NCBI GenBank assembly: GCA_016191815.1
Contig: JACPVI010000022.1
Coordinates: 20,255-84,254, forward strand
DNA length: 64,000 bases
Origin: Myxococcales bacterium
GTDB taxonomy: Bacteria; Myxococcota; Myxococcia; Myxococcales; Myxococcaceae
Direction: 5' to 3'
A program made the translations under genes and the position numbers. Shown here one piece after another: positions 35,468 to 44,288 of this stretch. The notes beneath the pieces were generated by a model. That model was not told the DNA's origin, ran no database searches, and saw nothing but the letters and a program-made list of their open reading frames with translations. The first letter of the stretch is position 1. The number at the start of each line of letters is the position of its first letter.

Positions 35468-38400
35468 GCGCCCTCGCCGCCTGCCTCCTCCTCGCCTCCT
35501 CGGTGGGCCAGCTCCCGAGCTTCCTCGCCGAAAAAAGGCTGGAGAACCCGATCGTCTCCCGCCAGAAGGAGCGCGCCCAGCTCGTCACCAAGCTCCGCCG
35601 CGACATCTTCAAGGTCGACCGGTCGCTCGGCGAGACCGAGCGGCTGATCGCCAAGAGCCGCAACGCCCCCTACCTGCCGGACCTCCAGTTCCGCCTGGCC
35701 GAGCTGTACGTGGAGAAGAGCCGGTACGTCTACTACTTGCAATCGGAGAGCCGGCCCGAGGGCGTCAAGGGGGCGCTGGTCTCCCCGGAGACCAAGCTGC
35801 TCAAGCAGAAGGCGACGCAGATCTACAACCGCATCCTGCGCGAGTTCCCCGACTTCAAGGACGGCGACAAGGTCACCTTCTACCTCGCGCACGAGCAGCG
35901 AGAGCTGGGCACCTTCGACGAGATGCTGAAGACTTTGGGGGAGCTGATCCGCAAGTACCCCCAAAGCCCCTTGCGGCTCGACTCGGAGCAGATCCTCGGG
36001 GACTACTTCTTCGACAAGGCCGACCTCACCGAGGCGGAGAAGCACTACAAGGCCATCCTCGACGCGCCATCCTCCCCGGTGCACGACCTCGCCCGGTACA
36101 AGATGGGGTGGATCCGCATCAACCAGGACAACCACGCCGAGGCGGTGGGCTTCTTCGAGGCGGCGGCGGCCTCCGCGCCGATCGCCGGGGTGGACCAGCA
36201 GAAGGCGCTCAACGTCAAGCGCGAGGCGCTGCTCGACTTGGTCTACAGCTACACCGAGGCCCGCAAGCCCCAGGGGGCGCTCAACTACTTCGAGAAGCTC
36301 TCCGAGTCGCGGGCCACCTTCGCGCTCGCCTTGGACAAGCTCGGCAACCGCTACTTCATCAAGCAGCAGTACGAGTTCGCCATCCCGGCGGTCCGAAAGC
36401 TGATGGAGGTCCAGCCGGACCCGGAGCTGGACCCCGAGCGGTCGGGGAAGCTCTACGACTCCCTCAAGGCGGCCAAGGGCAAGGTGGTGGCGCGCCCGGA
36501 GGACATCCGCTTCATCGCCCGCTCCGCCCTCCACGCCAAGGTGGACCCCTCGATGCCCGAGCCGGAGCGGAAGAAGCAGCTCGTCGAGCTGGAGGAGATG
36601 GCGAGGGACCTCGCCACCCAGCTCCACGTGGCTGCCCAGAAGAAGGACGACCGCCAGCACTACCTCGACGCGGCCCGGGCCTACGAGGAGTACCTGGCCC
36701 TCTTTCGGCCCAAGCAGCACGTGGTCACCATCATGAAGAACCGGGCCGATGCGCTCTATGCCGCGAAGGAGTTCCCCTACGCGGCGCGGCAGTTCGAGGA
36801 GCTGGCCCAGTTGCTCGACGGCAAGGACCCCAAGGAGCACGAGAGCGCGCTCTACGGGGCCCTGCTCGCCCACTACTCCGCGCTCAAGCCCGGAGACGTG
36901 GAAGAGCTGAACGCCTTCGAGGTGGCCGACGCCCGGCAAGCCCTGAAGCTGCTCGGGGCGGCCTTCCTCTCCCGCTACCCGAGGAGCGAGCACGCGGTGG
37001 AGGTGAAGTTCAACATCGCCCGGGCCTACTACGAGGACGGCGAGTACGAGAAGAGCGCCGAGCTGTTCAGGAAGTTCGCGCTCGATCACCCCGAGCACAA
37101 GGACGCGGTGGCCGCCGGCAACCTGGCCTTGGACTCCCACCGCCAGCTCAACGACTTCAAGGGGCTGGAGGAAACCGGCCGGGCCCTCTTGGGCTCGAGG
37201 CTTTCCGCCACCTTCCTCGCCGACGTGCGGAAGATTCTCACCGACGCCAAGAGCGAGGCGTTGGGCGAGCTGGCCCTCAAGAGCTCCGAGGAGACCGGCG
37301 ACGTGGTGGAGGGCCTGCTCAAGGTGGCCGAGGAGAACAAGGGGCAGGACATCGGCGAGAAGGCGCTCTACGGGGCCTTCGCCGCCGCCCGCGACAAGCG
37401 CGACCTCCAGAAGGAGCGGGAGCTGGGCGCGCGCATCGTCGCCGACTACCCCAAGTCTGGCTTCATCTCCGACGTCCTGCTCACCCTGGGGCGGCACGCC
37501 GCCGAAGGGGCCCGCTTCGCCGAGGCGGCCGGCTGGTTCGAGCAAGTGGGCCAGAAGCTCGGCGCCGACACCGCCGGATTGGACGGGTGGCTGGCGGGGG
37601 CGCGGCTCAGGCTGGCCCTGGGCGACTACCGCGAGGCGGTGAGGGACCTCGAGGCGGCGGCGGACGCCGCCGGCGCGCGGAAGTCGGAGGTGCTGGTGCT
37701 CTTGGCCGAGGCCCGCATGAAGATGAAGGAGCCCCAAAAGGCCCGCGCGGTGGCCGAGCAGGCCCTCAAGCTGGACAAGCACAACTCCGCCGCCGCCGCC
37801 GTCCTGGCCCAGGTGGTGGCCGAGACTCCGGGGGAGCGGCCTGAGCCTTTGGTGGACGTCCTGACCGCCATCGCCAACGGCCCCAACGGGCAGACCGAGG
37901 AGACCGCCAAGGGACTCTGGCACCTCGGGGACATGCTCTTCCGCGCCTACACGGCCCTGCCGCAGGACAAGGTGGAGGAGAAGGTCGCCGCCCTCCAGCA
38001 ACTGGAGGGCGTCTACGCCCAGGCCGCCCAGATGGGCTCGCCGGAGTGGGCGGTGGCTTCGCTGTGGCGGATCGCCCTCTCCTTCCAGCACATCGCCGAT
38101 GTGGTGGAGGCCACCCCCTTGCCCGACGGCCTCTCCGCCGCCGAGGTGCAGCAGTTCCGCGCCGCGGTGAAGGAGCAAGTCACCCCGCTCAAGGAGCGCG
38201 CCGAGGGGACCTTCAAGGCCTGCCTCTCCCGCGCCAGCCAGCTCGAGGTGTTCAGCCCGGCGGTGATCGGCTGCCGGGAGAGGAGCGATTCGGCCAGCTC
38301 GCCCATCCCCGCGCCGCCTCCCCCGCGCGCCACCAACCTGGACGAGGTGCAAAAGCGCGCCGAGACCCAGATGGACCCCGCCTCGATGGAGGCTCTGGGA

Positions 38401-38721
38401 ATCGCCTATCTCGCCGCGGGCCAGCTCTCCTTGGCCCAGCTCGCCTTCGCCCGCGCGGTGGAGCTGGAAGAGCAGCGCGCCTCGGCCCACTCCGCCCTGG
38501 GCTACGCGATGCTCCTCCAGGGCGACGCGATGGGCGCCAGGGCGGAGTACGGGCGCGCGCTCGACGCCGACCCAACCCTGGAGAAGGCCAGGGCCAACCT
38601 GGCGGCGCTCAAGTGCCGCTTCAAGGACGTGGAGGGCGCCAAGCGCGAGCTGTCGGTGGTGAAGGACACCTCCGGGCTCTCCGGGCCGGAAGTGGATCCC
38701 GAGTGGAGGCACTGCCGGTGA
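35464..38721 (+). CDS. large TPR protein (GltD/AgmU or NfsD-like)
   Basis: A 1085-residue exported protein with a short leader (MSALAACLLLASSVGQLPS) and a long solenoid of TPR-type helix pairs over almost its whole length (LPDLQFRLAELYVEKSRYVY, LGNRYFIKQQYEFAIPAVRK, ARAYEEYLALFRPKQHVVTI, FNIARAYYEDGEYEKSAELF, ALGIAYLAAGQLSLAQLAFA). A Ser/Pro-rich break near residues 945-960 (SASSPIPAPPPPRA) precedes the last repeats. AgmU/GltD and NfsD of Myxococcus are TPR proteins of similar size, as I remember. ATG 35464 overlaps the previous stop, and the next gene starts (GTG) inside its last codon. No catalytic motif is visible; it looks like a scaffold. Confidence 0.78.
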   Translation: MSALAACLLLASSVGQLPSFLAEKRLENPIVSRQKERAQLVTKLRRDIFKVDRSLGETERLIAKSRNAPYLPDLQFRLAELYVEKSRYVYYLQSESRPEGVKGALVSPETKLLKQKATQIYNRILREFPDFKDGDKVTFYLAHEQRELGTFDEMLKTLGELIRKYPQSPLRLDSEQILGDYFFDKADLTEAEKHYKAILDAPSSPVHDLARYKMGWIRINQDNHAEAVGFFEAAAASAPIAGVDQQKALNVKREALLDLVYSYTEARKPQGALNYFEKLSESRATFALALDKLGNRYFIKQQYEFAIPAVRKLMEVQPDPELDPERSGKLYDSLKAAKGKVVARPEDIRFIARSALHAKVDPSMPEPERKKQLVELEEMARDLATQLHVAAQKKDDRQHYLDAARAYEEYLALFRPKQHVVTIMKNRADALYAAKEFPYAARQFEELAQLLDGKDPKEHESALYGALLAHYSALKPGDVEELNAFEVADARQALKLLGAAFLSRYPRSEHAVEVKFNIARAYYEDGEYEKSAELFRKFALDHPEHKDAVAAGNLALDSHRQLNDFKGLEETGRALLGSRLSATFLADVRKILTDAKSEALGELALKSSEETGDVVEGLLKVAEENKGQDIGEKALYGAFAAARDKRDLQKERELGARIVADYPKSGFISDVLLTLGRHAAEGARFAEAAGWFEQVGQKLGADTAGLDGWLAGARLRLALGDYREAVRDLEAAADAAGARKSEVLVLLAEARMKMKEPQKARAVAEQALKLDKHNSAAAAVLAQVVAETPGERPEPLVDVLTAIANGPNGQTEETAKGLWHLGDMLFRAYTALPQDKVEEKVAALQQLEGVYAQAAQMGSPEWAVASLWRIALSFQHIADVVEATPLPDGLSAAEVQQFRAAVKEQVTPLKERAEGTFKACLSRASQLEVFSPAVIGCRERSDSASSPIPAPPPPRATNLDEVQKRAETQMDPASMEALGIAYLAAGQLSLAQLAFARAVELEEQRASAHSALGYAMLLQGDAMGARAEYGRALDADPTLEKARANLAALKCRFKDVEGAKRELSVVKDTSGLSGPEVDPEWRHCR

Positions 38722-39233
38722 GGGAGCCTCGAAACACCCTCTTCACGCGAAGCTCCGCCGGCCTGGTGACTGCCGGGGTCTGCTTCGCCGCCTTGGGCTG
38801 CGGGCCGCAAGATGGGCCCAAGTACCGGCTGGAGGGGAGCCTGGGGGTGCTGTTGGACCTACGGTACGACTTCGCGCAGGTGGAGATGTCCATCGAGCAG
38901 GTGGCGGTGGTGTTCGCGCGCAACCGCGAAGAGGGCCAGGACACGGCGATGAAGGTGACCGCCAACTTGCTCGGCGCGGCGGTGGAGGCGGACTCTCCGC
39001 TGGATCTCGCCGAGATCACGCCCTCCGGCGCGCAGCGCGGAGTGATCTCCCGGAACGTCTTCGAGGACCCGAGGAAGACCTTCCCCAAGCTCCAGCGCGG
39101 GCGGCTGGTGTTCCGCCGCTCGCCCATCTCCGGGGAGACCGTCCCCGGAGAGGTGTCCTTCACCTTCGAGAACGGGACCGACCTCGCCTCCGGGCGGACC
39201 GTGTTCGGAAAGTTCGAGGCCAGCGTGCCATGA
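38718..39233 (+). CDS. lipoprotein of unknown family in the Glt/Nfs-like cluster
   Basis: A 171-residue predicted lipoprotein (TAGVCFAALGC, lipobox near residue 28) followed by a beta-rich soluble domain (YRLEGSLGVLLDLRYDFAQV, MSIEQVAVVFARNREEGQDT, LVFRRSPISGETVPGEVSFT, SGRTVFGKFEASVP). It starts at GTG 38718 overlapping the TGA of the TPR gene, and its stop overlaps the ATG of the next lipoprotein gene, so it is clearly part of the operon. I do not recognise the fold; a GltF- or NfsF-type accessory component is one guess. Confidence 0.75.
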   Translation: MREPRNTLFTRSSAGLVTAGVCFAALGCGPQDGPKYRLEGSLGVLLDLRYDFAQVEMSIEQVAVVFARNREEGQDTAMKVTANLLGAAVEADSPLDLAEITPSGAQRGVISRNVFEDPRKTFPKLQRGRLVFRRSPISGETVPGEVSFTFENGTDLASGRTVFGKFEASVP

Positions 39234-39868
39234 ATCTCGCTTTCCGCTCCGCCCTTTTGCTGCTCGGCCTTTTCTGCGCCGCCTGTGCCTCCTACGGGAA
39301 GCGGGTGCCCGACCGGTTGCTGGAAAAGCTTCCCTACGAGAGCCGCATCGAGCTTCTGGAGGCGGAGAACGATCTCGCCCTGGCGATCGACCGGCTGGAC
39401 GAGGCGAAGGCGGAAATCCTCCGCACCCGCGACGCCATCCGCCGCGCCAAGGACCGGAGGTCCGCCGCCAAGGACGAGGTGGGAAAGGCCGACGACAACA
39501 TCGCCCGCGAGGTGGCCGAGCTGGCGGTGGCCGAGGCCGACGCCCGGGTGGATTTCCTCCGCGCCCGCCAGCAGGTGAACGTCGAGGAGGAGAGAATCCA
39601 TGAGCTGGCACTCCGCTGCGCCCACGCTCGGTTCGAGCTGGCGCGGGTACAAATAACGCGGAAGGCGAAGGTGGAGGGCTCCGAGTCGCTCCCGGTACCG
39701 GACTTCGAGGGACAGGTGAAGGAATGCGAGGCGGCGGTGGCCCAGAGGAGGGCCGAGTCCCGCGAGCGCGCCCAGCAGATGGCCCAGGCCAAGGACGCCT
39801 GGGAGAAGCAGAAGAGCGCCTTGGCCAAGAAGACTTTCGATGCCCGAGCGAGCCCCTATGTGGAGTGA
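39230..39868 (+). CDS. coiled-coil lipoprotein in the Glt/Nfs-like cluster
   Basis: A 212-residue predicted lipoprotein (LLLGLFCAACASYG, lipobox Cys near 20). Almost all of the mature part is a charged coiled coil with heptad-like spacing (ESRIELLEAENDLALAIDRL, DEAKAEILRTRDAIRRAKDR, ERAQQMAQAKDAWEKQKSAL). Two Cys (~130 and ~164) may form a disulphide. A lipid-anchored coiled coil could span part of the periplasm from the outer membrane. It overlaps the preceding lipoprotein gene (ATGA) and lies 18 bp before the last TPR gene. Confidence 0.8.
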   Translation: MNLAFRSALLLLGLFCAACASYGKRVPDRLLEKLPYESRIELLEAENDLALAIDRLDEAKAEILRTRDAIRRAKDRRSAAKDEVGKADDNIAREVAELAVAEADARVDFLRARQQVNVEEERIHELALRCAHARFELARVQITRKAKVEGSESLPVPDFEGQVKECEAAVAQRRAESRERAQQMAQAKDAWEKQKSALAKKTFDARASPYVE

Positions 39869-39886
39869 GCCGAAGGGGGTGTGCGG

Positions 39887-41818
39887 ATGATCTCCCTGTT
39901 GCTCCTCTTGGCGCTGTCCCAGACGCCCGAGGAGAAGGCTGCCCTCCAGCGGACGGTGCAGGTGGAGTCCGCCCAGCTCAAGGAGGCTCCCGACGACACC
40001 TCCGCCCTCTACCGGCTGGGGATGGCTTACCTCTCCCTTGGCCAGCCCAAGAAGGCGGTGAAGCCCTTGGAAGAGCTGTGCCGGCTCGACCCCGAGTCGG
40101 TGGACGGGAAGATCCTGCTCGCCCAGGCCCTGCGGCGCTCGGGCGAGGCGCAGCGGGCGAAGGAGCTTTTGGACCAGGCCATCGAGAAGACACCGGAGGA
40201 CGCCTCGCTCCGCGCCGAGCGGGGGCTTTTGGCCCGGCTGCTCGACGAGACCGACCTCGCCATCGAGCACTTCTCCAAGGCGGTGGAGCTGTCGCCCGAC
40301 GACGCCGAGCTGCGCTTCAACCAGGGAGAGGCCCTCCACAAGCGAGGGAAGACCGACGAGGCGATCGCCGCCTACCGCCACGCCCTCCAGCTCGACGCAG
40401 AGCTGACTCCGGCGAAGGTGAACCTCGGCAAGGCGCTGGCGGAGAAGCGGCTGTACGGCGAGGCCAAGGAAATCCTGCGCTCGGTGGTGAAGCAGACCTT
40501 GGCGGACGCCGAGGCCCACTACAACTTGGGGGTCATCCTCCAGCGCGAGGGCGACTACTCGGGTGCGGTGGCGGAGTTCGAGCGGGCGCTGGCCGCCAAC
40601 CCCAAGCACGCGCTCGCCTGCAACAACCTCGGGGTGGCGCTGGACGCGAAGGGAGACCACAAGCGCGCGCTGGAGCAGTTCAAGAGGGCCATCGCCCTGG
40701 AGCCCTCCTACGCCGAGGCGCACTTCAACCTCGGGCTCTCCTACTTCCGGATTGGAGACAACTTCCGGGCCACCCGGCACTTCGAGACCGCGCTCAAGCT
40801 GGAGCCGCGGGCGAGCGGGCCCTACATCCAGCTTGGGACGCTCTACTTGCGCCAGGGGAAGAAGGACCGCGCGGTGGAGGCCTTCAAGAAGGCGGTGGCC
40901 GCCACCGAGGACGACCGCACGTCGATCTCCCGGAGGGAGATCCACAAGAGGGGCACCGAGGCCTACCGGGGCCTCGCGCTGGCCTACCTCGAGTCGGGCA
41001 AGCCCAAGGAGGCGGTGGAGACCTTGAAGGCGGCGGTGAAGGTGTTCCCCGACGATGCCTCCGCGAGGGCAGCGCTGGGCGAGGCGCACCTGGCCTCCGG
41101 CGAGCTGGACGAGGCCATCGAGCAGCTAAAGAAGAGGCTCGAGCTGGAAGTTTCTCCCGAGGCCAAGCTGGACCTGGCGAGGGCCTATGCCCGAAAGCGC
41201 GTCTCCAAGCAGGCCGAGCCGCTGTATCTGGAGGCGGTGAAGGCCGACCCCAAGGACCTCGCCGCGCGGGACGGGCTGGTGGACCTCTACCTCGCCATGG
41301 GCAGCTACCCGGCGGCGGAGAAGATCCTCCAGGAGGCGCTGAAGGCGGACGAGAAGGATCTGAACGCGATGTGCCGGCTGGGCATCCTGCACTCGCGCAA
41401 GCAGCGGCCGGATCTGGCGTTGCCGCTTCTCGAGCAGGCGGTGGACCGAGATCCCACCCAGCTCGAGGCGCGGGCGGAGCTGGGGTTCATCTACCTTCGC
41501 GGCGGCGACACCGACAAGGCGCTGAGGACGATTGGGGAGGTGCTCTCGAACGAGCCGCGGCACGCGCTGGCGCTGCACTACTTGGGGGTGGCGCTGTACC
41601 GGAAGGGGCAGGCGGACAAGGCGGAGGAGTCGTTCAAGGGGGCGATCCAGGTGGATCCGTCCTTCGCCGCGCCGCACTTCTCCTTGGGAGAGCTGTACGA
41701 GGCGCAGGGGAAGAAGGACGAGGCCCGAAAGGAGTACGAGGCGGCCGCCAAGCTCGAGCACCCCGAGGCGGCGGAGGCCTTGAAGCGGCTGGGAGGCGCG
41801 CAGGCCTCCTCCAAGTAG
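39887..41818 (+). CDS. TPR repeat protein, last gene of the Glt/Nfs-like cluster
   Basis: A 643-residue protein built of roughly sixteen canonical TPRs (ALYRLGMAYLSLGQPKKAVK, AHYNLGVILQREGDYSGAVA, ACNNLGVALDAKGDHKRALE, PYIQLGTLYLRQGKKDRAVE, ALHYLGVALYRKGQADKAEE) after a hydrophobic leader (MISLLLLLALSQ). A TPR lipoprotein called GltE belongs to the Myxococcus gliding cluster; here no lipobox Cys follows the leader, so it is probably a soluble periplasmic protein and not a lipoprotein. AAGGGGG (39873-39879) 7 nt upstream supports ATG 39887 over GTG 39881. No terminator is obvious after its stop. Confidence 0.8.
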   Translation: MISLLLLLALSQTPEEKAALQRTVQVESAQLKEAPDDTSALYRLGMAYLSLGQPKKAVKPLEELCRLDPESVDGKILLAQALRRSGEAQRAKELLDQAIEKTPEDASLRAERGLLARLLDETDLAIEHFSKAVELSPDDAELRFNQGEALHKRGKTDEAIAAYRHALQLDAELTPAKVNLGKALAEKRLYGEAKEILRSVVKQTLADAEAHYNLGVILQREGDYSGAVAEFERALAANPKHALACNNLGVALDAKGDHKRALEQFKRAIALEPSYAEAHFNLGLSYFRIGDNFRATRHFETALKLEPRASGPYIQLGTLYLRQGKKDRAVEAFKKAVAATEDDRTSISRREIHKRGTEAYRGLALAYLESGKPKEAVETLKAAVKVFPDDASARAALGEAHLASGELDEAIEQLKKRLELEVSPEAKLDLARAYARKRVSKQAEPLYLEAVKADPKDLAARDGLVDLYLAMGSYPAAEKILQEALKADEKDLNAMCRLGILHSRKQRPDLALPLLEQAVDRDPTQLEARAELGFIYLRGGDTDKALRTIGEVLSNEPRHALALHYLGVALYRKGQADKAEESFKGAIQVDPSFAAPHFSLGELYEAQGKKDEARKEYEAAAKLEHPEAAEALKRLGGAQASSK

Positions 41819-41841
41819 CGGCCGGTGCGTCCCTGTGCGAA

Positions 41842-41973
41842 GGGCATGCGCCGAGCGCGAGAGATGCGGTGCATGCGGCGGTGATGCTCGACAACGACAT
41901 TGAGCGGATTGTCACCTTCGACGCCGGCTTCGACTCCGTCCCCGGCATCGTGCGGCACCCGCTCCGGCCGCCG
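41842..41973 (+). pseudogene. C-terminal remnant of a PIN-domain (vapC-like) gene
   Basis: The frame reads PSARDAVHAAVMLDNDIERI followed by VTFDAGFDSVPGIVRH, which matches the last third of a VapC toxin: the acidic SARDAxHAA motif and the final FDxxFDxxPG. No N-terminal half (first Asp and Glu motifs) precedes it, because the TPR gene ends at 41818. It is a fragment left by deletion. It stops being protein-like at about 41973, where the metallopeptidase gene on the other strand begins. Confidence 0.7.
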
Positions 41974-41974
41974 T

Positions 41975-42607
41975 TCAGTGCAGCCGGATCTTCCCCTTCG
42001 GGCCTCGGGCCGGACGCGCGCGACGGGTGATCATCCGCACCCTTCCCCAGAAGAGCTGCTCCTCGGTGTACACCTTGCGGCTATTGCTTTCCGAGGCGTA
42101 GTTGGCCCCGGGCCGCTCCAGCCACTGGAGGATGCTCACCTCTCCGTCGTGCGCGAAGGGGGCCCACAGCTCCGGTGGGCACCGCTTCAGGTACCGGCGC
42201 ACCAGCGGCCGCAGCCTGTGCGCGAAGCCGCCACCCAGCCGGGCGTGGCGCCGGGCGCCCGACAAGGTGCCGTCAAACCTCGGCGAGATGTGGAACAACT
42301 CGTGGAGCAGGGTGGCGATGCGCGCCTGCGGCGTGCTGGCCCGGAAGAACAGCGGCCGCAAGGTGACGCAGTAGAGCATCCGCCTCCCCCGGAGCCGGAT
42401 CGTCGGCTTCACTCGTCCCGCCTTGTCGCGGCTCCTGGCCCCCTCGAAGGTGAGCGGCTTCACCGTGCCCCTCGAGGAGCGGCGGGCCTCTCCGGCCACC
42501 ACCAGGATGCGCCCGGGCCGGATGTGCGAGAACTCGGCCATCGTCGCCGCGACGTGCTTGACGAGCGCCTTGACGGCCTGGTTGAAGTTCGGGCGTCGGC
42601 GGGCCAC
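41975..42607 (-). CDS. putative phage-type metallopeptidase (HExxH)
   Basis: A 210-residue cytoplasmic protein with the zinc motif LLHELFHISPRFDG (HExxH, then a further H/D-rich stretch) in the context RMLYCVTLRPLFFRASTPQA before it and KRCPPELWAPFAHDGEVSIL after it. This fits the putative phage metallopeptidase family of short HExxH proteins found in phages and bacterial genomes. The start is GTG 42607 (VARRRPNFNQAVKALVKHVA). Its substrate is unknown. No phage genes surround it; its immediate neighbour is a vapC remnant, so this may be a former mobile-island site. Confidence 0.78.
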   Translation of the reverse strand: MARRRPNFNQAVKALVKHVAATMAEFSHIRPGRILVVAGEARRSSRGTVKPLTFEGARSRDKAGRVKPTIRLRGRRMLYCVTLRPLFFRASTPQARIATLLHELFHISPRFDGTLSGARRHARLGGGFAHRLRPLVRRYLKRCPPELWAPFAHDGEVSILQWLERPGANYASESNSRKVYTEEQLFWGRVRMITRRARPARGPKGKIRLH

Positions 42608-42686
42608 GGGACGGGTCCAATGTTAACCGCTCCGCGCGCGGAAACGCTTGGGTCTCGCTCGCCGATTGGCAGATGATGCGCGCCCC

Positions 42687-43454
42687 ATGAGCACGCTCCC
42701 TAGGCCGGCCGCCCTCTTTGCGGCCCTGTCCTTCGCCGCCTGCGGCCCGCCGCAAGAGCCCCCGCCGCCCGATGCAGGGCCGGATACGAGCTGCGGCATC
42801 GACTGCACCGCCCAGGAGCGCTACGGCCTCACCGTCAGCCGCTGCTTCGAGTACTCGACCACCTCCGCGCCGGCAAACCCCGCCGAGCTGGGCGCCATCG
42901 TCAAGCCGGTCGAGACGCTGGAGGGAGGCCTCGCCGTCCTCCCGCTCGAGTACCGCCAGAGCGGCCAGGTGAAGATGACCGACTACTTCGCTATCAGGGC
43001 AGGGGACCTCCTCCTCGCCCGCCGCACCTTCCTCCCCGGGCAGTCGGTCACCTACAAGGACGAGGGGGGCAACATCGCCGGCGCCAAGTGGCTCACCGGC
43101 GCCGCGGCGTCGGGAGAGAGCTTCACCACCTCCATCCAAGCCGACGTGATCGGCAGCGGGCCCAGGCGCACCGAGCCCACAACCTACCGGGTCAGCCTGG
43201 CCGAGCCGACGACCTCCGAGCAGACGGTTCCGCTGCAGAAGTTCGACTCGGCGAGGAAGATGCTGTACTCGGAGACGCCCGACCACGGCGCCGACCCCAG
43301 GCGCCTCTGGGTGCCGGGGACCGGCTTTGGCTTGTTTTCCACCTACTTCAGCCCGACCGCAGGGGGCACTGCCCAGGAGTACCGGCTGCAGCGGATCCGC
43401 GACATCGGCACCCCCGACGGCGGCACCACCGAGTGCGGCCTCGGCTCTCCGTAG
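42687..43454 (+). CDS. lipoprotein of unknown function
   Basis: A 255-residue predicted lipoprotein with leader and lipobox (AALFAALSFAACGPP) followed by a Pro-rich tether and a Cys pair or triple (DTSCGIDCTAQERYG, then SRCFEYS). The rest (LAVLPLEYRQSGQVKMTDYF, LLLARRTFLPGQSVTYKDEG, MLYSETPDHGADPRRLWVPG, FGLFSTYFSPTAGGTAQEYR) looks like a beta-rich globular domain I do not recognise. It is followed 9 bp later by another lipoprotein gene, so the two are probably co-transcribed. Confidence 0.75.
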   Translation: MSTLPRPAALFAALSFAACGPPQEPPPPDAGPDTSCGIDCTAQERYGLTVSRCFEYSTTSAPANPAELGAIVKPVETLEGGLAVLPLEYRQSGQVKMTDYFAIRAGDLLLARRTFLPGQSVTYKDEGGNIAGAKWLTGAAASGESFTTSIQADVIGSGPRRTEPTTYRVSLAEPTTSEQTVPLQKFDSARKMLYSETPDHGADPRRLWVPGTGFGLFSTYFSPTAGGTAQEYRLQRIRDIGTPDGGTTECGLGSP

Positions 43455-43463
43455 GGAGCTCCC

Positions 43464-44288
43464 ATGAGACCTCGAAGCACGCTCCTGGCCCTCCTCGCTC
43501 TCGCCGGCTGCAAGTCCGGACCCGAGACCCGCGCGCCCGAAGGAGAACCGGAGATGGCCTCCCAGGAGCTGACCGTCGCCGAGCAGGAGCTGACTGACTT
43601 TAAGCTCCGCCTGAGCGGCCAGGTCAGCTCGCCGGTGCCGGCCACGCTGGAGAAGGCCTTCTACGAGCTGGTGGTGGAGGAGAAGGTGGTCAAGAGCGGC
43701 GAGCAGCCGCTCGGAGTCGCGGTCCAGCCCGGCGCCCCTGCCCAGTTCGAGATCCAGCAGTCCTCGCGCTACGTCGCCAGCGCCTTGGAGCTCGAGGCGA
43801 TGAGCGCCCGCGGGGGCGCGCTGCTCGCCGCCATTCGCGGCAAGGTGCTCGCCCGCGTGGGCAAGAAGACGGTCGAGCTGCCCTTCGCCCGCTCGAGGGA
43901 GATCCGCGTGCCCAGGCTCCCCCAGCTCAAGCTCCACGAGCTGGATGCGGCCCGCTACTCCGCCGACGAGGCGAACGTCATCTTCTACCTCGGGGTGGTG
44001 AACCCCAACCCCTTCTCCATCCGGCTGAGCGGGCTCAGTTACGCCGTCTCCGTCGGCGGCAAGCAGGTTTCCCAAGGTGAGCTGGGCAAGGGGGAGAGGG
44101 TAAGCCCTTCGGCGACCGGCGTCTTCGAGGCCCAGGTCTCGATCAACCAGGAGACCTACGGCCCGGAAGTGGGAAAGCTGATCAAGGCGCTCGTCCTGCC
44201 CTACGAGGTGAAAGGGGAGCTCAACGGCGAGCTGTTCCAACAGCCCTACGAGCTCAAGGGCGAGATCAAGCTGAACGTGTCCAAATAG
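43464..44288 (+). CDS. LEA type 2-like lipoprotein
   Basis: A 274-residue predicted lipoprotein (TLLALLALAGCKSG). The second half carries the LEA14/WHy-type pattern NVIFYLGVVNPNPFSIRLSG plus LSYAVSVGGKQVSQGELGKG, and probably a second copy of the domain near the N-terminus (LSGQVSSPVPATLEKAFYEL). LEA14-like domains bind hydrophobic or membrane surfaces in stress proteins; the bacterial lipoprotein versions have no fixed role. The last base of its TAG stop is the G of the next gene's GTG start (44288), an overlap of one base. Confidence 0.8.
   Translation: MRPRSTLLALLALAGCKSGPETRAPEGEPEMASQELTVAEQELTDFKLRLSGQVSSPVPATLEKAFYELVVEEKVVKSGEQPLGVAVQPGAPAQFEIQQSSRYVASALELEAMSARGGALLAAIRGKVLARVGKKTVELPFARSREIRVPRLPQLKLHELDAARYSADEANVIFYLGVVNPNPFSIRLSGLSYAVSVGGKQVSQGELGKGERVSPSATGVFEAQVSINQETYGPEVGKLIKALVLPYEVKGELNGELFQQPYELKGEIKLNVSK

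Noticed and set aside
35419..38712. A 1097-codon minus-strand frame opposite the large TPR gene, and an 822-codon one at 38621-41089.
   Set aside because: Both are Leu/Gly/Val/His-rich antisense shadows of TPR and lipoprotein genes; no ribosome site or family pattern.
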